Below, in pieces: positions 1 through 15,600 of a stretch of DNA of 64,000 nt. Made by a program: the position numbers and the translations under genes. The stretch is from NCBI RefSeq assembly GCF_900323885.1, contig NZ_OOHJ01000030.1, positions 248,001 through 312,000 of the forward strand. The letters run 5' to 3'. Each line of letters begins with the position of its first letter. The first letter of the stretch is position 1. This DNA is from [Actinomadura] parvosata subsp. kistnae. GTDB lineage: Bacteria > Actinomycetota > Actinomycetes > Streptosporangiales > Streptosporangiaceae. Below the pieces are notes generated by a model. The model saw only the letters and a list, made by a program, of their open reading frames with translations. It was not told the origin of the DNA and searched no databases.

Positions 1-2
1 CC

Positions 3-104
3 GGGCTGCGGTACGAGATCGACCTCGACTTCTGCAAGGGCTGCGGGCTGTGCGTGTCGGAGTGCCCGGCGGGCGCCATCGAGATGGTTCCCGAGGTCAC
101 CTGA
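3..104 (+). CDS. 4Fe-4S ferredoxin-type protein, C-terminal end (partial)
   Basis: Only the last 33 codons are inside the window, ending TGA. They contain FCKGCGLCVSECPAGAIEM, a CX2CX2CX3CP motif for one [4Fe-4S] cluster, then a short acidic tail. This ending is typical of the delta subunit of 2-oxoacid:ferredoxin oxidoreductases and of ferredoxin domains at the C-terminus of larger oxidoreductases; the two cannot be told apart here. The flavodoxin gene begins 51 bases downstream on the same strand, so both may be one electron-transfer unit. Confidence 0.75.
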   Translation, partial: GLRYEIDLDFCKGCGLCVSECPAGAIEMVPEVT

Positions 105-155
105 CCGCCGGCGCGTGTCCCCGCTCGCAAAGGTCCGTACGAAGGAGGGACTGTC

Positions 156-674
156 ATGAGCACGTCCATGGGCACGCCGAAGATCCTGCCGAAGATCCTG
201 GTGGCGTACGGCAGCAGGAACGGCTCGACCGCGGGCATCGCCGAGATGATCGCGGCCGAGTTCGCCGAGCAGGGCTTCGAGGCCGAGGCCCGCCCCGCCG
301 GGCAGGTGCGCGACCTCGGCGCCTACGGCGCGGTGGTGCTCGGCGGCGCGCTGTACAACGCGCGGTGGCACCCGGCGGCGCGCGCGTTCGCCCGCCGGCA
401 CGCGGCCGCGTTGCGCGGCCGGCCGCTCTGGCTGTTCAGCAGCGGGCCGCTGGACCGCTCCGCCACCGCCACGGAGCTCCCGCCGGTGCGGCACGTGGCG
501 GAGGCGGCGCGCAGCCTGGGGGCGCGCGGGCACGTGACGTTCGGCGGCTGCCTGACCGACACGGCCAGGGGTTTCATCGCCCGCTCCATCGTGCGTAACG
601 GGAGAGGCGGCGACTTCCGCGATCCGGGGCACATCAAGGAATGGGCAGCGAAGATCGCGAGCGAGCTCCGCTGA
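156..674 (+). CDS. flavodoxin-domain protein (HemG/protoporphyrinogen-oxidase-like)
   Basis: A 172-residue protein with the FMN phosphate-binding loop VAYGSRNGSTAGIAEMI near the N-terminus, the second flavin-loop segment VVLGGALYNARWHPAA, and GPLDRSA. This is the short-chain flavodoxin pattern of HemG-like or menaquinone-dependent dehydrogenases. It probably carries electrons via FMN in the cytoplasm. The ATG start is backed by GAAGGAGGG 8-10 bases upstream. It follows a ferredoxin-type gene and converges on the APH/AAA kinase gene. A second flavodoxin gene lies at 42.8-43.4 kb in this window. Confidence 0.8.
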   Translation: MSTSMGTPKILPKILVAYGSRNGSTAGIAEMIAAEFAEQGFEAEARPAGQVRDLGAYGAVVLGGALYNARWHPAARAFARRHAAALRGRPLWLFSSGPLDRSATATELPPVRHVAEAARSLGARGHVTFGGCLTDTARGFIARSIVRNGRGGDFRDPGHIKEWAAKIASELR

Positions 675-787
675 CAGGACCGTATCCCGCCGGGCGGGTG
701 CGAGCTCCGCTGACAGGACCGCTTCCGCCACAGCGGGTGCGGACGCTGTCAGGCGGCGGACCGCTGTCAGGCGGCGGACGCTGTCAG
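661..787. repeat. short direct and inverted repeats between convergent genes
   Basis: A 22-bp direct repeat begins at 661 and again at 700 (both start GCGAGCTCCGCTGACAGG); its first copy overlaps the stop of the flavodoxin gene. A 17-bp direct repeat (CGCTGTCAGGCGGCGGA) lies at 744-760 and 762-778. CTGACAG at 671 and 710 is the reverse complement of CTGTCAG at 746, 764 and 781, so the transcript can fold. It may act as a two-way terminator or be a slippage-prone spacer. Confidence 0.7.
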
Positions 788-2361
788 CCGGGAGGCATCT
801 GGGGCCGGCGGAAGGTGCGGGGGACGTTCAGGTGGGGTGGGTAGATGGCGGCCAGCGCGCGGGTGAGCGCCTGCTCCCGCGGGCCGCTCGTGTCGATCTC
901 GACCGCGTCCGGCCACGGCGCCATGGTCGCGGCCATCGCGCCGGCGATGCTCGCGTTCGCGTCGGAGAGCGTCCCGCTCTCCTCCGCGCCGGAAAGCCCG
1001 CCGCTCTCGTCGCCGCTCTTGTCGGTGCTCTCGTCCGTGCTCTCGTCCGCGTCGGAGCGGTTCCGCTCGCGGGCGGCCAGTCGCGTGGCGGCGAGCTGCG
1101 GGGTGATCGTGCAGCGGAGCCTGACCAGGCGGGCGGCGGTGCGGGTGGCCACGGTCTCGGCCTCGGTCAGGTGCCGCCCGTCGGCCCAGGACGCGTCCAG
1201 GACGACCGACTCGCCCTGGCCGAGCAGGCGCTCGGCGCGTGACAGCAGCTCGGCGTAGGTCCTGGCGGTGTGCTCGGGGTCGTAGATGCCCTGGAGGTAG
1301 GGTGCGTCGGCCGGCTCCAGCGGGTCGAGGCCGGCCAGCTCCTTCCTGATGCGGTCGCTGTGCAGCAGCGTGTAGCCGAGCCGGTCGGCCAGCGCGCCGC
1401 CGAGCGTCGACTTGCCGCTGCCGGGCGAGCCGCTGACCAGCACCAGGGTGACGGTTCCCGCGCGCAGGTGGCGCAGCGCCAGCTCGGCCAGGCGCCGGGC
1501 CTGCCAGCCGCCGTCGGTGTCGCCCTGCCAGTGGCGCAGGCACGCGACCTTGGCGCGGACGAAGGCCCGGTAGGCGACGTAGTGGTGCCACAGCGCCGCC
1601 GGCGCGGGATCGTTGCTGAACTCGACGTACCAGCTCAGGAACCGCCTGGCCGGGGTGGGGGCGCCGAGCCGTTCCAGGTCCATGGCGAGGAAGGCGGCGT
1701 CGTCCAGCCCGTCGAGGAAGCGCAGGCGGTCGTCGAACTCCAGGCAGTCGAGGACGCGCGGGCCGTCGTCGAGGCAGAAGATGTCCTCGGCCAGCAGGTC
1801 GCCGTGCCCGTCGACGATGCGGCCCGCGGCGATGCGGCTGTCGAACAGGGGCGCTCTGCCGTCCAGGAAGTCCCTGACGCGTTGCTCGATCTCCGTGAGC
1901 GTGCCGGGGTCGATGATGGTGCCGGGCAGGCCGCGTACCTGGGCGAAGCTGTCGCTCCAGCGGGCCCGCAGCGCCCGTACCCCGCCCTCCTGGTCGATCT
2001 CGGGCGAGTGCCGGCTTCTGGCGTGCAGGCCGGCGAGCTGCCTGGCGATGGCGCGCAGCGGCTCGCCGACCGGTTTGCCGTCGCGGACGAGCGTGGCCAG
2101 GCGCCGTTCGGGCGGCATGGCGCGCATGACGACGAGGTGCTCGCAGATCATGCCGTCGGGGCCGCGCACGTCCGCGACGCCCTCGTAGACGTCGGCGGCC
2201 AGGCGCCGGTTGAGCTCCACCTCGCGGTGGCAGGCCGCGCGCCGGGCGCGCAGGGTACCAAAGTCGAGGAAGCCGAGGTCCACGGGCTTCTTCAGCTTGT
2301 ACGCGTGCTCGCCGAGCAGGAACACCACGGCCGCATGTGTCTCCTTGACCTGGGTGTACAT
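784..2361 (-). CDS. bifunctional APH-like / AAA P-loop kinase (Rv2004c-like)
   Basis: A 525-residue, two-domain protein. Residues 1-300 are aminoglycoside-phosphotransferase/kinase-like with the catalytic-loop motif VDGHGDLLAEDIF. Residues 310-500 are a P-loop kinase with the Walker A SGSPGSGKST. A hydrophilic Ser/Asp/Glu-rich insert (about 440-465) is encoded by repetitive DNA. The layout matches the conserved APH/AAA protein in the M. tuberculosis DosR regulon (Rv2004c); the substrate is unknown. The ATG start is the first in frame. A DosR-like box lies 48 bases upstream at 2409-2422. It is probably a separate unit from the membrane protein upstream. Confidence 0.8.
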   Translation of the reverse strand: MYTQVKETHAAVVFLLGEHAYKLKKPVDLGFLDFGTLRARRAACHREVELNRRLAADVYEGVADVRGPDGMICEHLVVMRAMPPERRLATLVRDGKPVGEPLRAIARQLAGLHARSRHSPEIDQEGGVRALRARWSDSFAQVRGLPGTIIDPGTLTEIEQRVRDFLDGRAPLFDSRIAAGRIVDGHGDLLAEDIFCLDDGPRVLDCLEFDDRLRFLDGLDDAAFLAMDLERLGAPTPARRFLSWYVEFSNDPAPAALWHHYVAYRAFVRAKVACLRHWQGDTDGGWQARRLAELALRHLRAGTVTLVLVSGSPGSGKSTLGGALADRLGYTLLHSDRIRKELAGLDPLEPADAPYLQGIYDPEHTARTYAELLSRAERLLGQGESVVLDASWADGRHLTEAETVATRTAARLVRLRCTITPQLAATRLAARERNRSDADESTDESTDKSGDESGGLSGAEESGTLSDANASIAGAMAATMAPWPDAVEIDTSGPREQALTRALAAIYPPHLNVPRTFRRPQMPPG

Positions 2362-2408
2362 GGCGCCACCTCCACTTCCAGTGCAGGCCGCCGGCCCGGT
2401 CGCCGCCA

Positions 2409-2422
2409 GGGCCGAAAGGCCC
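2409..2422. promoter_or_regulatory. DosR-like box for the APH/AAA kinase gene
   Basis: GGGCCGAAAGGCCC fits the window-wide GGGAC-N4-GTCCC pattern and is nearly a perfect palindrome. It sits between the stop of the membrane-protein gene and the kinase start. Confidence 0.6.
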
Positions 2423-2424
2423 GA

Positions 2425-3063
2425 CTACGCCCGCGCGGGGCGGCGGCCACCGGCGCGGGCGGCCCGCCAGATGGGGTAGCCGATCATGGTCAGGACGGTG
2501 AGCAGGGGCGCGGGGTGGCCGAACACGAGCGTGGCCGTCAGGTAGTCGGCGACGGGCACCGCGACCGCGGCGGCGAGCATCCATGCGGGCACCTCGGGGG
2601 CTGCGGCCCGTGCCCAGGGGGTGCGCTTCCAGGGCTTGGCGACCGCCAGCCAGGTCTGGACCGCCAGGGCGGAGGCCATCAGGCCGGTGCCGGCGACGAG
2701 GGCGGTGGCGGGCTCCCGGCTGCCGGCGGCGAGCGCGTCCAGCCGCGTGCCGAGCAGGAAGATGCCGGCGTAGAGCTGGCCCAGCGTCATGAGGAGCTTC
2801 GCCAGGATCCACCAGTACCGGGTGTAGCCCCAGCGGGTCATGCCGGAGAGCATGAGGCCGGTGAAGGCGGAGGCGTTGGCGAAGTGCAGGAGGATGTCGT
2901 CGTCGAGCAGGTCGGCCATGCGGTAGCCGGCGGGGTCTCCCGTCCGCGTCGCGTGGCTGAGCAGCACGACGAGGGCGAGCGCGAACGCCATCCAGCCCAC
3001 GGAGGTCAGGACGTGCAGGGCGGCCAGGAGGTGCCGCCATGGGGTGGTTCCCGAACGGGCCAT
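2425..3063 (-). CDS. DUF2269-like integral membrane protein
   Basis: About 212 residues with four to five hydrophobic segments; it resembles the DUF2269 family of predicted membrane proteins of unknown function. Start choice: on the minus strand AGGAGTGGGCATG puts a ribosome binding site 5 bases before the ATG at 3063, better than the GTG two codons earlier. It diverges from the small coiled-coil gene at 3244. The shared spacer holds two DosR-like boxes and a separate TATGTAG palindrome close to this start, so it may have a second regulator. Confidence 0.7.
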   Translation of the reverse strand: MARSGTTPWRHLLAALHVLTSVGWMAFALALVVLLSHATRTGDPAGYRMADLLDDDILLHFANASAFTGLMLSGMTRWGYTRYWWILAKLLMTLGQLYAGIFLLGTRLDALAAGSREPATALVAGTGLMASALAVQTWLAVAKPWKRTPWARAAAPEVPAWMLAAAVAVPVADYLTATLVFGHPAPLLTVLTMIGYPIWRAARAGGRRPARA

Positions 3064-3073
3064 GCCCACTCCT

Positions 3074-3108
3074 ATATGTAGATTGTCTACGTATCCAGCC
3101 TACATATG
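3074..3108. promoter_or_regulatory. TATGTAG palindrome with a third half-site (operator-like)
   Basis: TATGTAGA-TTG-TCTACGTA (3075-3093) is a palindrome with one mismatch. A further inverted half-site, CTACATATG, follows at 3100-3108. It lies 12 bases upstream of the membrane-protein start and is AT-rich for this genome. It does not look like a DosR box; a dimeric TetR, MarR or PadR-type repressor would suit the geometry. No candidate regulator gene is adjacent. Confidence 0.5.
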
Positions 3109-3126
3109 GGAGACATGCCGCCCGTA

Positions 3127-3180
3127 GGGCCGAAAGTCCCGCCCGTGTCCTTCGGCGGCCCGGCGCGGGACGTTCGCCGC
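3127..3180. promoter_or_regulatory. two DosR-like boxes in a divergent spacer
   Basis: GGGCCGAAAGTCCC (3127-3140) and GGGACGTTCGCCGC (3167-3180), 40 bases apart. They lie 64 bases from the membrane-protein start at 3063 and 63 bases from the coiled-coil start at 3244. The second box recurs exactly, in inverted orientation, at 27356 and 40415. Confidence 0.7.
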
Positions 3181-3243
3181 TGTCCGGGGCCCGGCCCCGG
3201 CATGCACCATGGCTTATCGGCAGATGACGGAGGTGCGTCGATC

Positions 3244-3420
3244 ATGAGCGGTGGACGGATGATCATGGGGTCGCCCGCGATCGAGGTGGAGCTGCTCGCC
3301 CTGCGCAAGCGGGTGGACGAGCTGGAGGAGCAGGTGCGTACGCTGGTCGCCGCGAACCTCTCCCTCGTCCGCAGCATGGAGAAGCTGCACAACAACGGCA
3401 GAGCGGTCGCAAGAGTCTAG
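3244..3420 (+). CDS. small coiled-coil protein, copy 1
   Basis: A 58-residue protein starting MSGGRMIMGS. Its centre is a heptad-patterned helix (LLALRKRVDELEEQVRTL, then ANLSLVRSMEKL) expected to form a short coiled coil. No known domain recognised. ATGACGGAGGTGCGTCG just upstream supplies GGAGGTG as ribosome binding site, so this ATG is preferred over the longer in-frame reading from 3106. The paralogue at 51157 shares the start, the helix and the promoter layout, and is likewise divergent from a small membrane-protein gene. Confidence 0.8.
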   Translation: MSGGRMIMGSPAIEVELLALRKRVDELEEQVRTLVAANLSLVRSMEKLHNNGRAVARV

Positions 3421-3427
3421 ATTCTCC

Positions 3428-4206
3428 TCAGGCGAGCGGCCCGGCCAGCCAGCTGTGCGACGGAACGGCGCCGGCCAGCGCGGGCGGCTCCTCCAGGGCG
3501 CGGGGCGGCGGCACCGGCCGGTCGGCCGCGACCGTGAGGAGGAAGCCGCCGAAGCGGCGCCACCACCCGTGGAATGTCCTGCCCTCCTCCGCCCGCACCG
3601 TCAGCCCGGTCCACCCCTCCGACGGCGGGCCGCAGCCGAGCGTCACCTCGACCGATCGGGTGTCCCTGCGCAGCCCGGTCCGCAGCACCTTCAGCGCGCT
3701 CTCCTTGGCCGACCACAGCAGGTTCGCCCGCAGCGGGTCCGCGCCGATCACCTCCCGCTCGGCGGCGGTGAAGTAGTCGGCGACGAAGGCGGGGCTGCGC
3801 GGCTCCACCAGCTCCAGGTCGCAGCCGACCGCGCCGGGCTCCAGGCCGAGCAGGCACACCGCCCACCCGGCCCGGTCCGTGAGCGACACGCCGACCGGCA
3901 GCGGCGCCCCCGCCCGGTACGCCTCCGGCGCCCCGCTCGGGTGGTGGCGCACCTCCAGCTCGTACGGCGGCGCCGGGTACAGGCGGCCCATGGCCTCCTT
4001 GGCCGTCCACCGGGCGACCAGGAACTCGGTGCGCCGCTTGGCGAAGCGCATCCCGGCCGCCCGGCGGGCCTCCTCCGGCGCCAGCCAGCCGTCCCCTGCG
4101 GGCAGGTTCTCCTCGCCACGCGCCAGCCAGCCCACCCCGCACCTGCCGAGCCCCGGAAAGCCCGCCTCCTGCCGGCCCGGTTCCCGCCGGGCCGGCTCGT
4201 GCGTGT

Positions 4207-4210
<4 letters not shown>
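3428..4210 (-). CDS. 4'-phosphopantetheinyl transferase (Sfp/HetI type)
   Basis: A 260-residue protein with the signature residues of large PPTases: VGVSLTD, then GCDLELVEPRS (magnesium-binding GxDxE) and WSAKESALK (W-x2-KE-x2-K). It would transfer phosphopantetheine from CoA to acyl carrier domains, most likely the two in the adjacent megasynthase. Its ATG overlaps the stop of the carboxylase gene (ATGA), so it is the last gene of the four-gene lipid operon and translationally coupled. The N-terminal 50 residues are Arg/Gly-rich and poorly conserved-looking. Confidence 0.88.
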
Positions 4211-9669
<5,459 letters not shown>

Positions 9670-9670
9670 G

Positions 9671-12600
9671 TCAGGCCTCTCCTCGCCTGTCTCGCAACGG
9701 GGCCAGCGACCGGCCGACCTCTTCCGGCAGGTCGCCGGGCAGCGGGGTGCCCCGGTAGCCCTCGACGGCCACGAGCACCGCGCCGTCGCCGTTCACGACC
9801 ACGCAGTCGTAGCGGCCTTCGCCCGCCTCGACGAGCGCCTGCACGTCCTTGGCCGGCCTGGCCGGGTGGAGCAGGACGCGGTCCACGTGCGCGGGCAGCG
9901 CCAGCACGCCGTCACGGGCGGCCTGGGCCAGGCCCGCCGTCTGGAAGCAGAGCTCCACCAGGCGCGGCGGGGTCACCGTCGGCCGCTCCGGCTCCAGCGC
10001 CGGTGGCAGGTCGTCCGGCATCCTCGCCGCCGCGCCCGTGCCGTGCGCCCAGGCGGAGGCCACCAGCTGGTAGGCGGGGCCGTGGAAGAACAGCGTGTAC
10101 ACCTGCGGCGCAGCCATCGTCGCCGCGCCCTCCTCGTGCGCCCGCTCGCGCCGCGCGCCCTTGCGGGCCGTGCCCGACAGCCGCACGTTCCCGGTGAAGT
10201 GCACGGTGCGCTGCGGCTCGTCCTGACCGGGCAGCAGCCGCTCGGCCGTCAGTTCGCAGCGGGCGAGCAGGTCGCCGCCGTCCGGGGTGACGACGGCCGT
10301 CACGGTGAGTGTGCGCGGCTCGTCCCGGTAGAACTTCACCGGTGCCAGGAAGTCGACGTCCTCCACCGCCGTGACCTGCCGGCCCGGCGCGGCCAGCCGC
10401 GCCGCCTCGGCGAACGCCTCGATGCCCATCACCCCCGGCAGGACCGCGACGCCGTCGATGCGGTGATGGTTCAGGAACGGCTGCCGTCGCGGATCCAGCG
10501 TCACGCGGACGACCAGGCCCGAGTGCACCCCGAACGCCTCCACCGCGTTCGCCATCGGCTCGTCCGCGGGGGCGGCGGCCAGCCCGCCGCTCTCGTCCGT
10601 CTCCGCGCCCAGCACTCCGAGCGCTCCCGCGACCAGCACCTCGCCGCGCTCGCCCGAGGACGTCAGCTCGCGTCTGATCCACGGCACCCCCACCTCCGGT
10701 GGGAGCATCTCGATGCCCGCCAGCTCCATGATCTTGGGGATGGAGCCGCGGGTCGCCATGCCGATGCCGCTCCAGGCCGTCCAGTCCAGCGCGATCGCCC
10801 GGGTGTGCGGCCGGGTGCGGCGCATGCCGCTGGTCAGCTTGCACAGCAGGTCGTTGGCCGCGCTGTAGTCGGCCTGACCGGCGTTGCCGAAGCGGCCCGC
10901 CACCGAGCTGAACACCACGGTGGCGCCGATCGGCAGGTCGCCCGCCGCGTGTAGCAGGTTGAACCAGCCGTCGCTCTTGACGTCGAAGACCAGGTCGAAC
11001 TCCGCCTGTGGTTTGTCCCCCAGCGACCGGCTGATCTCCAGGCCGGCGGCGTGCAGCAGCACGTCCACGTGGTCGCTCACCGCGCGCACCTCGTCCATGA
11101 CGCGGCGCACCGCGTCCGGGTCCGTGAGGTCCACCTGGTGGTAGTACGGCGTGCCGCCGGCCTTCCTGACGGCCTCGATCGCGTCCAGCGCCGCCTGCAG
11201 CCGCTCGAAGCGGGCCAGCTCGCGCTCGATCAGCACCGGGGTCGGGCGCTCGCCGCGCCGCTTGAGCCGGTCGGCCAGGTCCGCCTTGAGCGCGTCGCGG
11301 TCGCTGTTGTAGCGGCGCAGGTCGGCGTCGGACGGGTCGGGCTGGGGGGTCAGGTCCAGCAGGTGGAACACGCCGCCGGAGGCGGTGGCCAGGTCGGCGG
11401 TGATCGCCGACACGATGCCGCCGGCCGCGCCGGTGATGAGAAACACGCTCTCCGCACTCAGCTCCATCCCGCCGGTCTCAGCGAACGGGCGCTCGGTCAG
11501 GCCGATCGTCCAGCGGTCGCCGCCGGCGGTGCCGACCTCGACGCAGCCGGGGTCGGTCAGGGTCTCCGCGATCAGCGTGTCGGCGAGCGCGGACGCCTTG
11601 CCGCCCGTACCGAAGTCGACGGCCTTGACCAGGATGTCCGGCTGCTCGCGGCAGTACGACTTCGCGAAGCCGGTCACCGCGCCGCCCAGCGGGGAGGTTG
11701 CGCCCGCGTCGTCGTAGCCGTGCCGGCCGCCGAGCCTGGTCCCGGTGACCAGGAAGGGCGCCTGCTCGTAGAGGGCGTGGATCAGGGCGTACAGACTCTT
11801 GACGCGGCGGCGCAACGCCTCGCGCCAGGCCGGCAGATCCATCTCCGCCACCGGCCGCTCGGCGTCGAGCGCCGCCAGCCAGTAGACGCCGTCCACCCTC
11901 CCCTGCACTTGCGCCACCAGTTCCTCGGGTGAGGCGACGGGGTCGACGGTGACGACCTCGCAGCCCAGCTTGCCGAGCCGTCCGGCCAGCGCCTTGCCGA
12001 CGCCGCCCGCGTCCGTGCCGATCACGATCCTGGTGCCCTCGCCGAGGTGGGCGCCGGTCGGCTTGCACCGGGTCCGGTCGGGGCGCAGCACGGGGACGGG
12101 GATCCGGCGCGGAAACCCACCGACCCTCTCGGCACCGGCCTCCTGCTGTTCAGGAGTGGCCGGGGGCTGCGGCTGCTGTTCCGTGGCCGCCGACGCGGGC
12201 TCCGGCGGGGCGGGCTCCTGTTTGGGGAGGCGGTCGCGGATCCAGCCGACCACGTGAGTCAGCGTCGGGAAGTCACGCAACCGCAGGTTCGGATCACGCT
12301 CCAACCCGTACCGCTCCCGCACCGCCGCGAAAATCTCGGCCTGCTTGACCGTGTCCACCCCCAGATCCGCCTCCAGATCCAGATCCGACTCCAGCAACTC
12401 CGGCGGATAACCGGTCATCCCGGCCACGATCTCCACCACGGCGGCCTGGACGTCGTCCGCCGGAGCCTCGGGCTGGGTCGATCCGTTCTCGGCCGCCGCT
12501 TGCGCGGGCCCCGCGGGGGTCGCTGCCGAAACGGGTGCGGCGGCGGGCTGTGCCGGGGCGGGCTCCTGCTCGGGGAGGCGGTCGCGGATCCAGCCGACCA

Positions 12601-15600
12601 CATGGGTCAGCGTCGGGAAGTCACGCAACCGCAGATTCGGATCACGCTCCAACCCGTACCGCTCCCGCACCGCCGCGAAAATCTCGGCCTGCTTGACCGT
12701 GTCCACCCCCAGATCCGCCTCCAGATCCAGATCCGGCTCCAGCAACTCCGGCGGATAACCGGTCATCCCGGAGACGATGCCGACGACGGTGTCCGCGATC
12801 GGGTCGGCCGGCGGGGCCGCTTCGGCCGGCGGAGCAATGGCGGCCTCTGCCTCGGGCGCCGTCACGGGCGGAACGGCCGCGACCACCGGTTCGGCGGCCA
12901 CAGCGGAGGGAGGGGCGAAGGCGGCGGTGGGCGTCGGGACGTCCGAGAAGCCCGGCATGAGGGTCTCACTGGGTGCCTGGGCTGGGGCGTCGGCGATGCG
13001 CAGGCGGCGCTGCACCACCTCGAGGGTGGCGCCGGGGCGGCCGGCGAGGGCCGACAGCCACGCCTGCCAGGCGGCCGGGTCCGTGATGCGGTAGGCGTGG
13101 CCGAGCTCGCTCGGCGAGCGGTGCCGGCCGTCCGGCATGGGGGTCCAGCGCAGGAGGGTCATGGCGATCTGCGAGCCGAACCCGGCGGCCAGGCGCAGCG
13201 CGTACCGCACGGGGTAGGCGCCGCCGGTGGACAGGTTGAGCGGGCCCAGTTCCGGATCGGGCTCCTTGTGGTTCGGGACGGGCGGCACGATGCCGGTCTC
13301 GATGGCTTTGATCGCGACGACGTCCTCGATGCCGGCGCCCATGGCGTGGCCGGTGAAGCCCTTGGTGTTGGCGATCACGATCGCGTCGGCGGAGGGGCCG
13401 AACGACTGCCGTAGTGCGTGGATCTCGGCCGCCGCGCTGCCGCCCCGGGCGGGCGTGTAGGTCTCGTGGGAGACGAACACCGTCTCGGGTGCGATCGTGT
13501 GCCGGTCGGCGCCGTGGCTCTCCGCCTGCCGGACGACCTGCTCCATGACCTGCGAGATGTGCTGGACGTCGAGGCGGGTGCCGTGGAAGGCGCTGTTGGC
13601 GGTGACGCCGGCCAGCATCTCGCAGATGGGGCGCAGGCCGCGCTCGCGGGCCGCCTCGGCGGACTCGATCACCATGGCGGCGGCGCCCATGCCGACGATC
13701 ATGCCGTGCCTGCGCCGGTCGAACGGGGTTGCGGCGTCCTCGACGACGTCGTCCGTGGCGGCGGCGCCGGAGGCCAGGAAGCCGGAGCCGATCCAGGGCA
13801 GCAGTGTGTCGGAGGTGGCGTCGTCGGCCGAGATGACGATGACGCGGCGGCAGCGGCCGGTGCGGATCCAGTCCTCGGCCACGCACATGGCCTGGGTGGT
13901 GCTGGCGCAGGCGGCGTTCACCTGGGTGTTGGGGCCGCGCGCGCCGATGATCTCGGCGAACTGGGAGTGCCCCATGGACAGGCAGCGGAACAGGAAGCGG
14001 CGGTCGAACACGTACGGCTCGCTCCGCAGGAGGTGGCGCAGCTCGGCGATGCGGCGGTCCACCTCGGCGGCCGCGCTCTCGTCGCCGCGCATCCTGGCCC
14101 GCACGGCCTCCAGCGCGAGCAGCTGCTCCCGGCGTCCCCGGTCGGTGAAGTAGCGCTCCAGCTCGCCGGCGAACGCGTCGTAGGCGGGGAACGCCGAAGC
14201 GAACACCACCCCGGTTTCGTCGCGCAGCGCCTGGGGCAGCCCCCATCGGTCGGGCAGTTTCGTGCCGAGTGTCGTGCTCTTGTAGTGCATGACCAGCGGG
14301 ATTCCCGCGTCGCGCAGCGCGTCGAAGCCCGCGCCGATGGCGAGCCTGGTGGCCACGTCGAGGGCGGCGTCCCGGTCGGCGTCCACGCCGAACTCGGTGA
14401 CCACGTCGACCGGCGCGTGCCGGCCGGCCAGCTTGAGCACGTCGGCCTCGCTGCCGATGGTCTCGAACGTCGGATCGCCCGCCTCCCGCTTGACCAGCCG
14501 GGTGATGCGGCGGTCCACCATGGCGCGGCGGAAGCGGTGCGGGATCGTGTCGATGAACTGCTGGCCGGCGAGGATGCGGGCCAGGTTCTCGTCGTCGAAG
14601 ACGCGCTCCACTCCGGGCAGCCCGAGCGCGGCCCCGGTCACCACGACCGGCTCCGTGATCGGGAGGCTCTGTGGCGCGGTGCCGCCGTGGATCGCCAGGC
14701 CCTGTTGGAGTGTCTGGGCGAAGAGGCGGCCGAGCTGGGTGTAGGTGGTCTCTGGGGTCATGGTGAGCCTCGTGGTCGGGGCGGCCGTCGCCGCGCTGGA
14801 TGCGTGCTCCGGCCGGGCGTGCGACGGGATTGGCACCGCGTTGGGCGTCTGCGCGGGCGAGGGGATCCCCGCCGTCGGCCTCTCCGTGTGGAAGGAGATC
14901 GTCGCCGTGCGCGGGGTCGCGGGCGGTGCCGGGTAGGCCAGGCCGGTGGCGTACAGGCCGCACAATGCCTGGTTGAAAGCGGGGATGTCCCCGTTCTTGG
15001 GGTGGTTGGTGAACAGGGCGAGCACGTCGTCGTGGGTCGAGCCGAGCACGTCCTCGGCGAAGCCGTGCAGCGCCTTCTTCGGCCCCACCTCGACGAAGAC
15101 GCGGGCGCCCGCGTCGTACAGGGTGCGCAGGCCCGTCACGAACCGCACCGGCGAGGAGACCTGGCGGCCGAGGATGTCGAGCATCGTCTCGACGTCGGCG
15201 TCCTGCGGGTAGAACCGGCCGGTCACGTTGGCCACGATCGGCTTGGCGGGCGGCCGGATGTCGAGGCGGCGCAGCACCTCCTTCAGCGGCCCGCCGGCCG
15301 GGGCGACGATCGAGGTGTGGAAGGCGTGGCTGACGGGGATGCGGGTCGCGGTCATGCCGGCTGCGCGGAAGCGCTCCACGGCCGCGTCCACGGCCTCGGT
15401 CGCGCCGCCGACCACGGCTTGGGCGGTGCTGTTGATGTTGGCGACCACGACGTAACCGTCGGACTCGGCGACGATGCGCTCGATCTCCGGCAGCGGGCCG
15501 AACACCGCGGCCATGGCGCCGCTGTCGGGCAGCTCCAGCGAGGCCATCTCCCGTCCGCGTGCGCTGACCGCCTCCAGCGCCGACGGGAACGTCAGCGCGC

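Noticed and set aside
1270..3081. Long open frame on the plus strand opposite the kinase and membrane-protein genes
   Set aside because: Composition is that of an antisense shadow in high-GC DNA; no ribosome binding site, no family motif, and both minus-strand genes are well supported.
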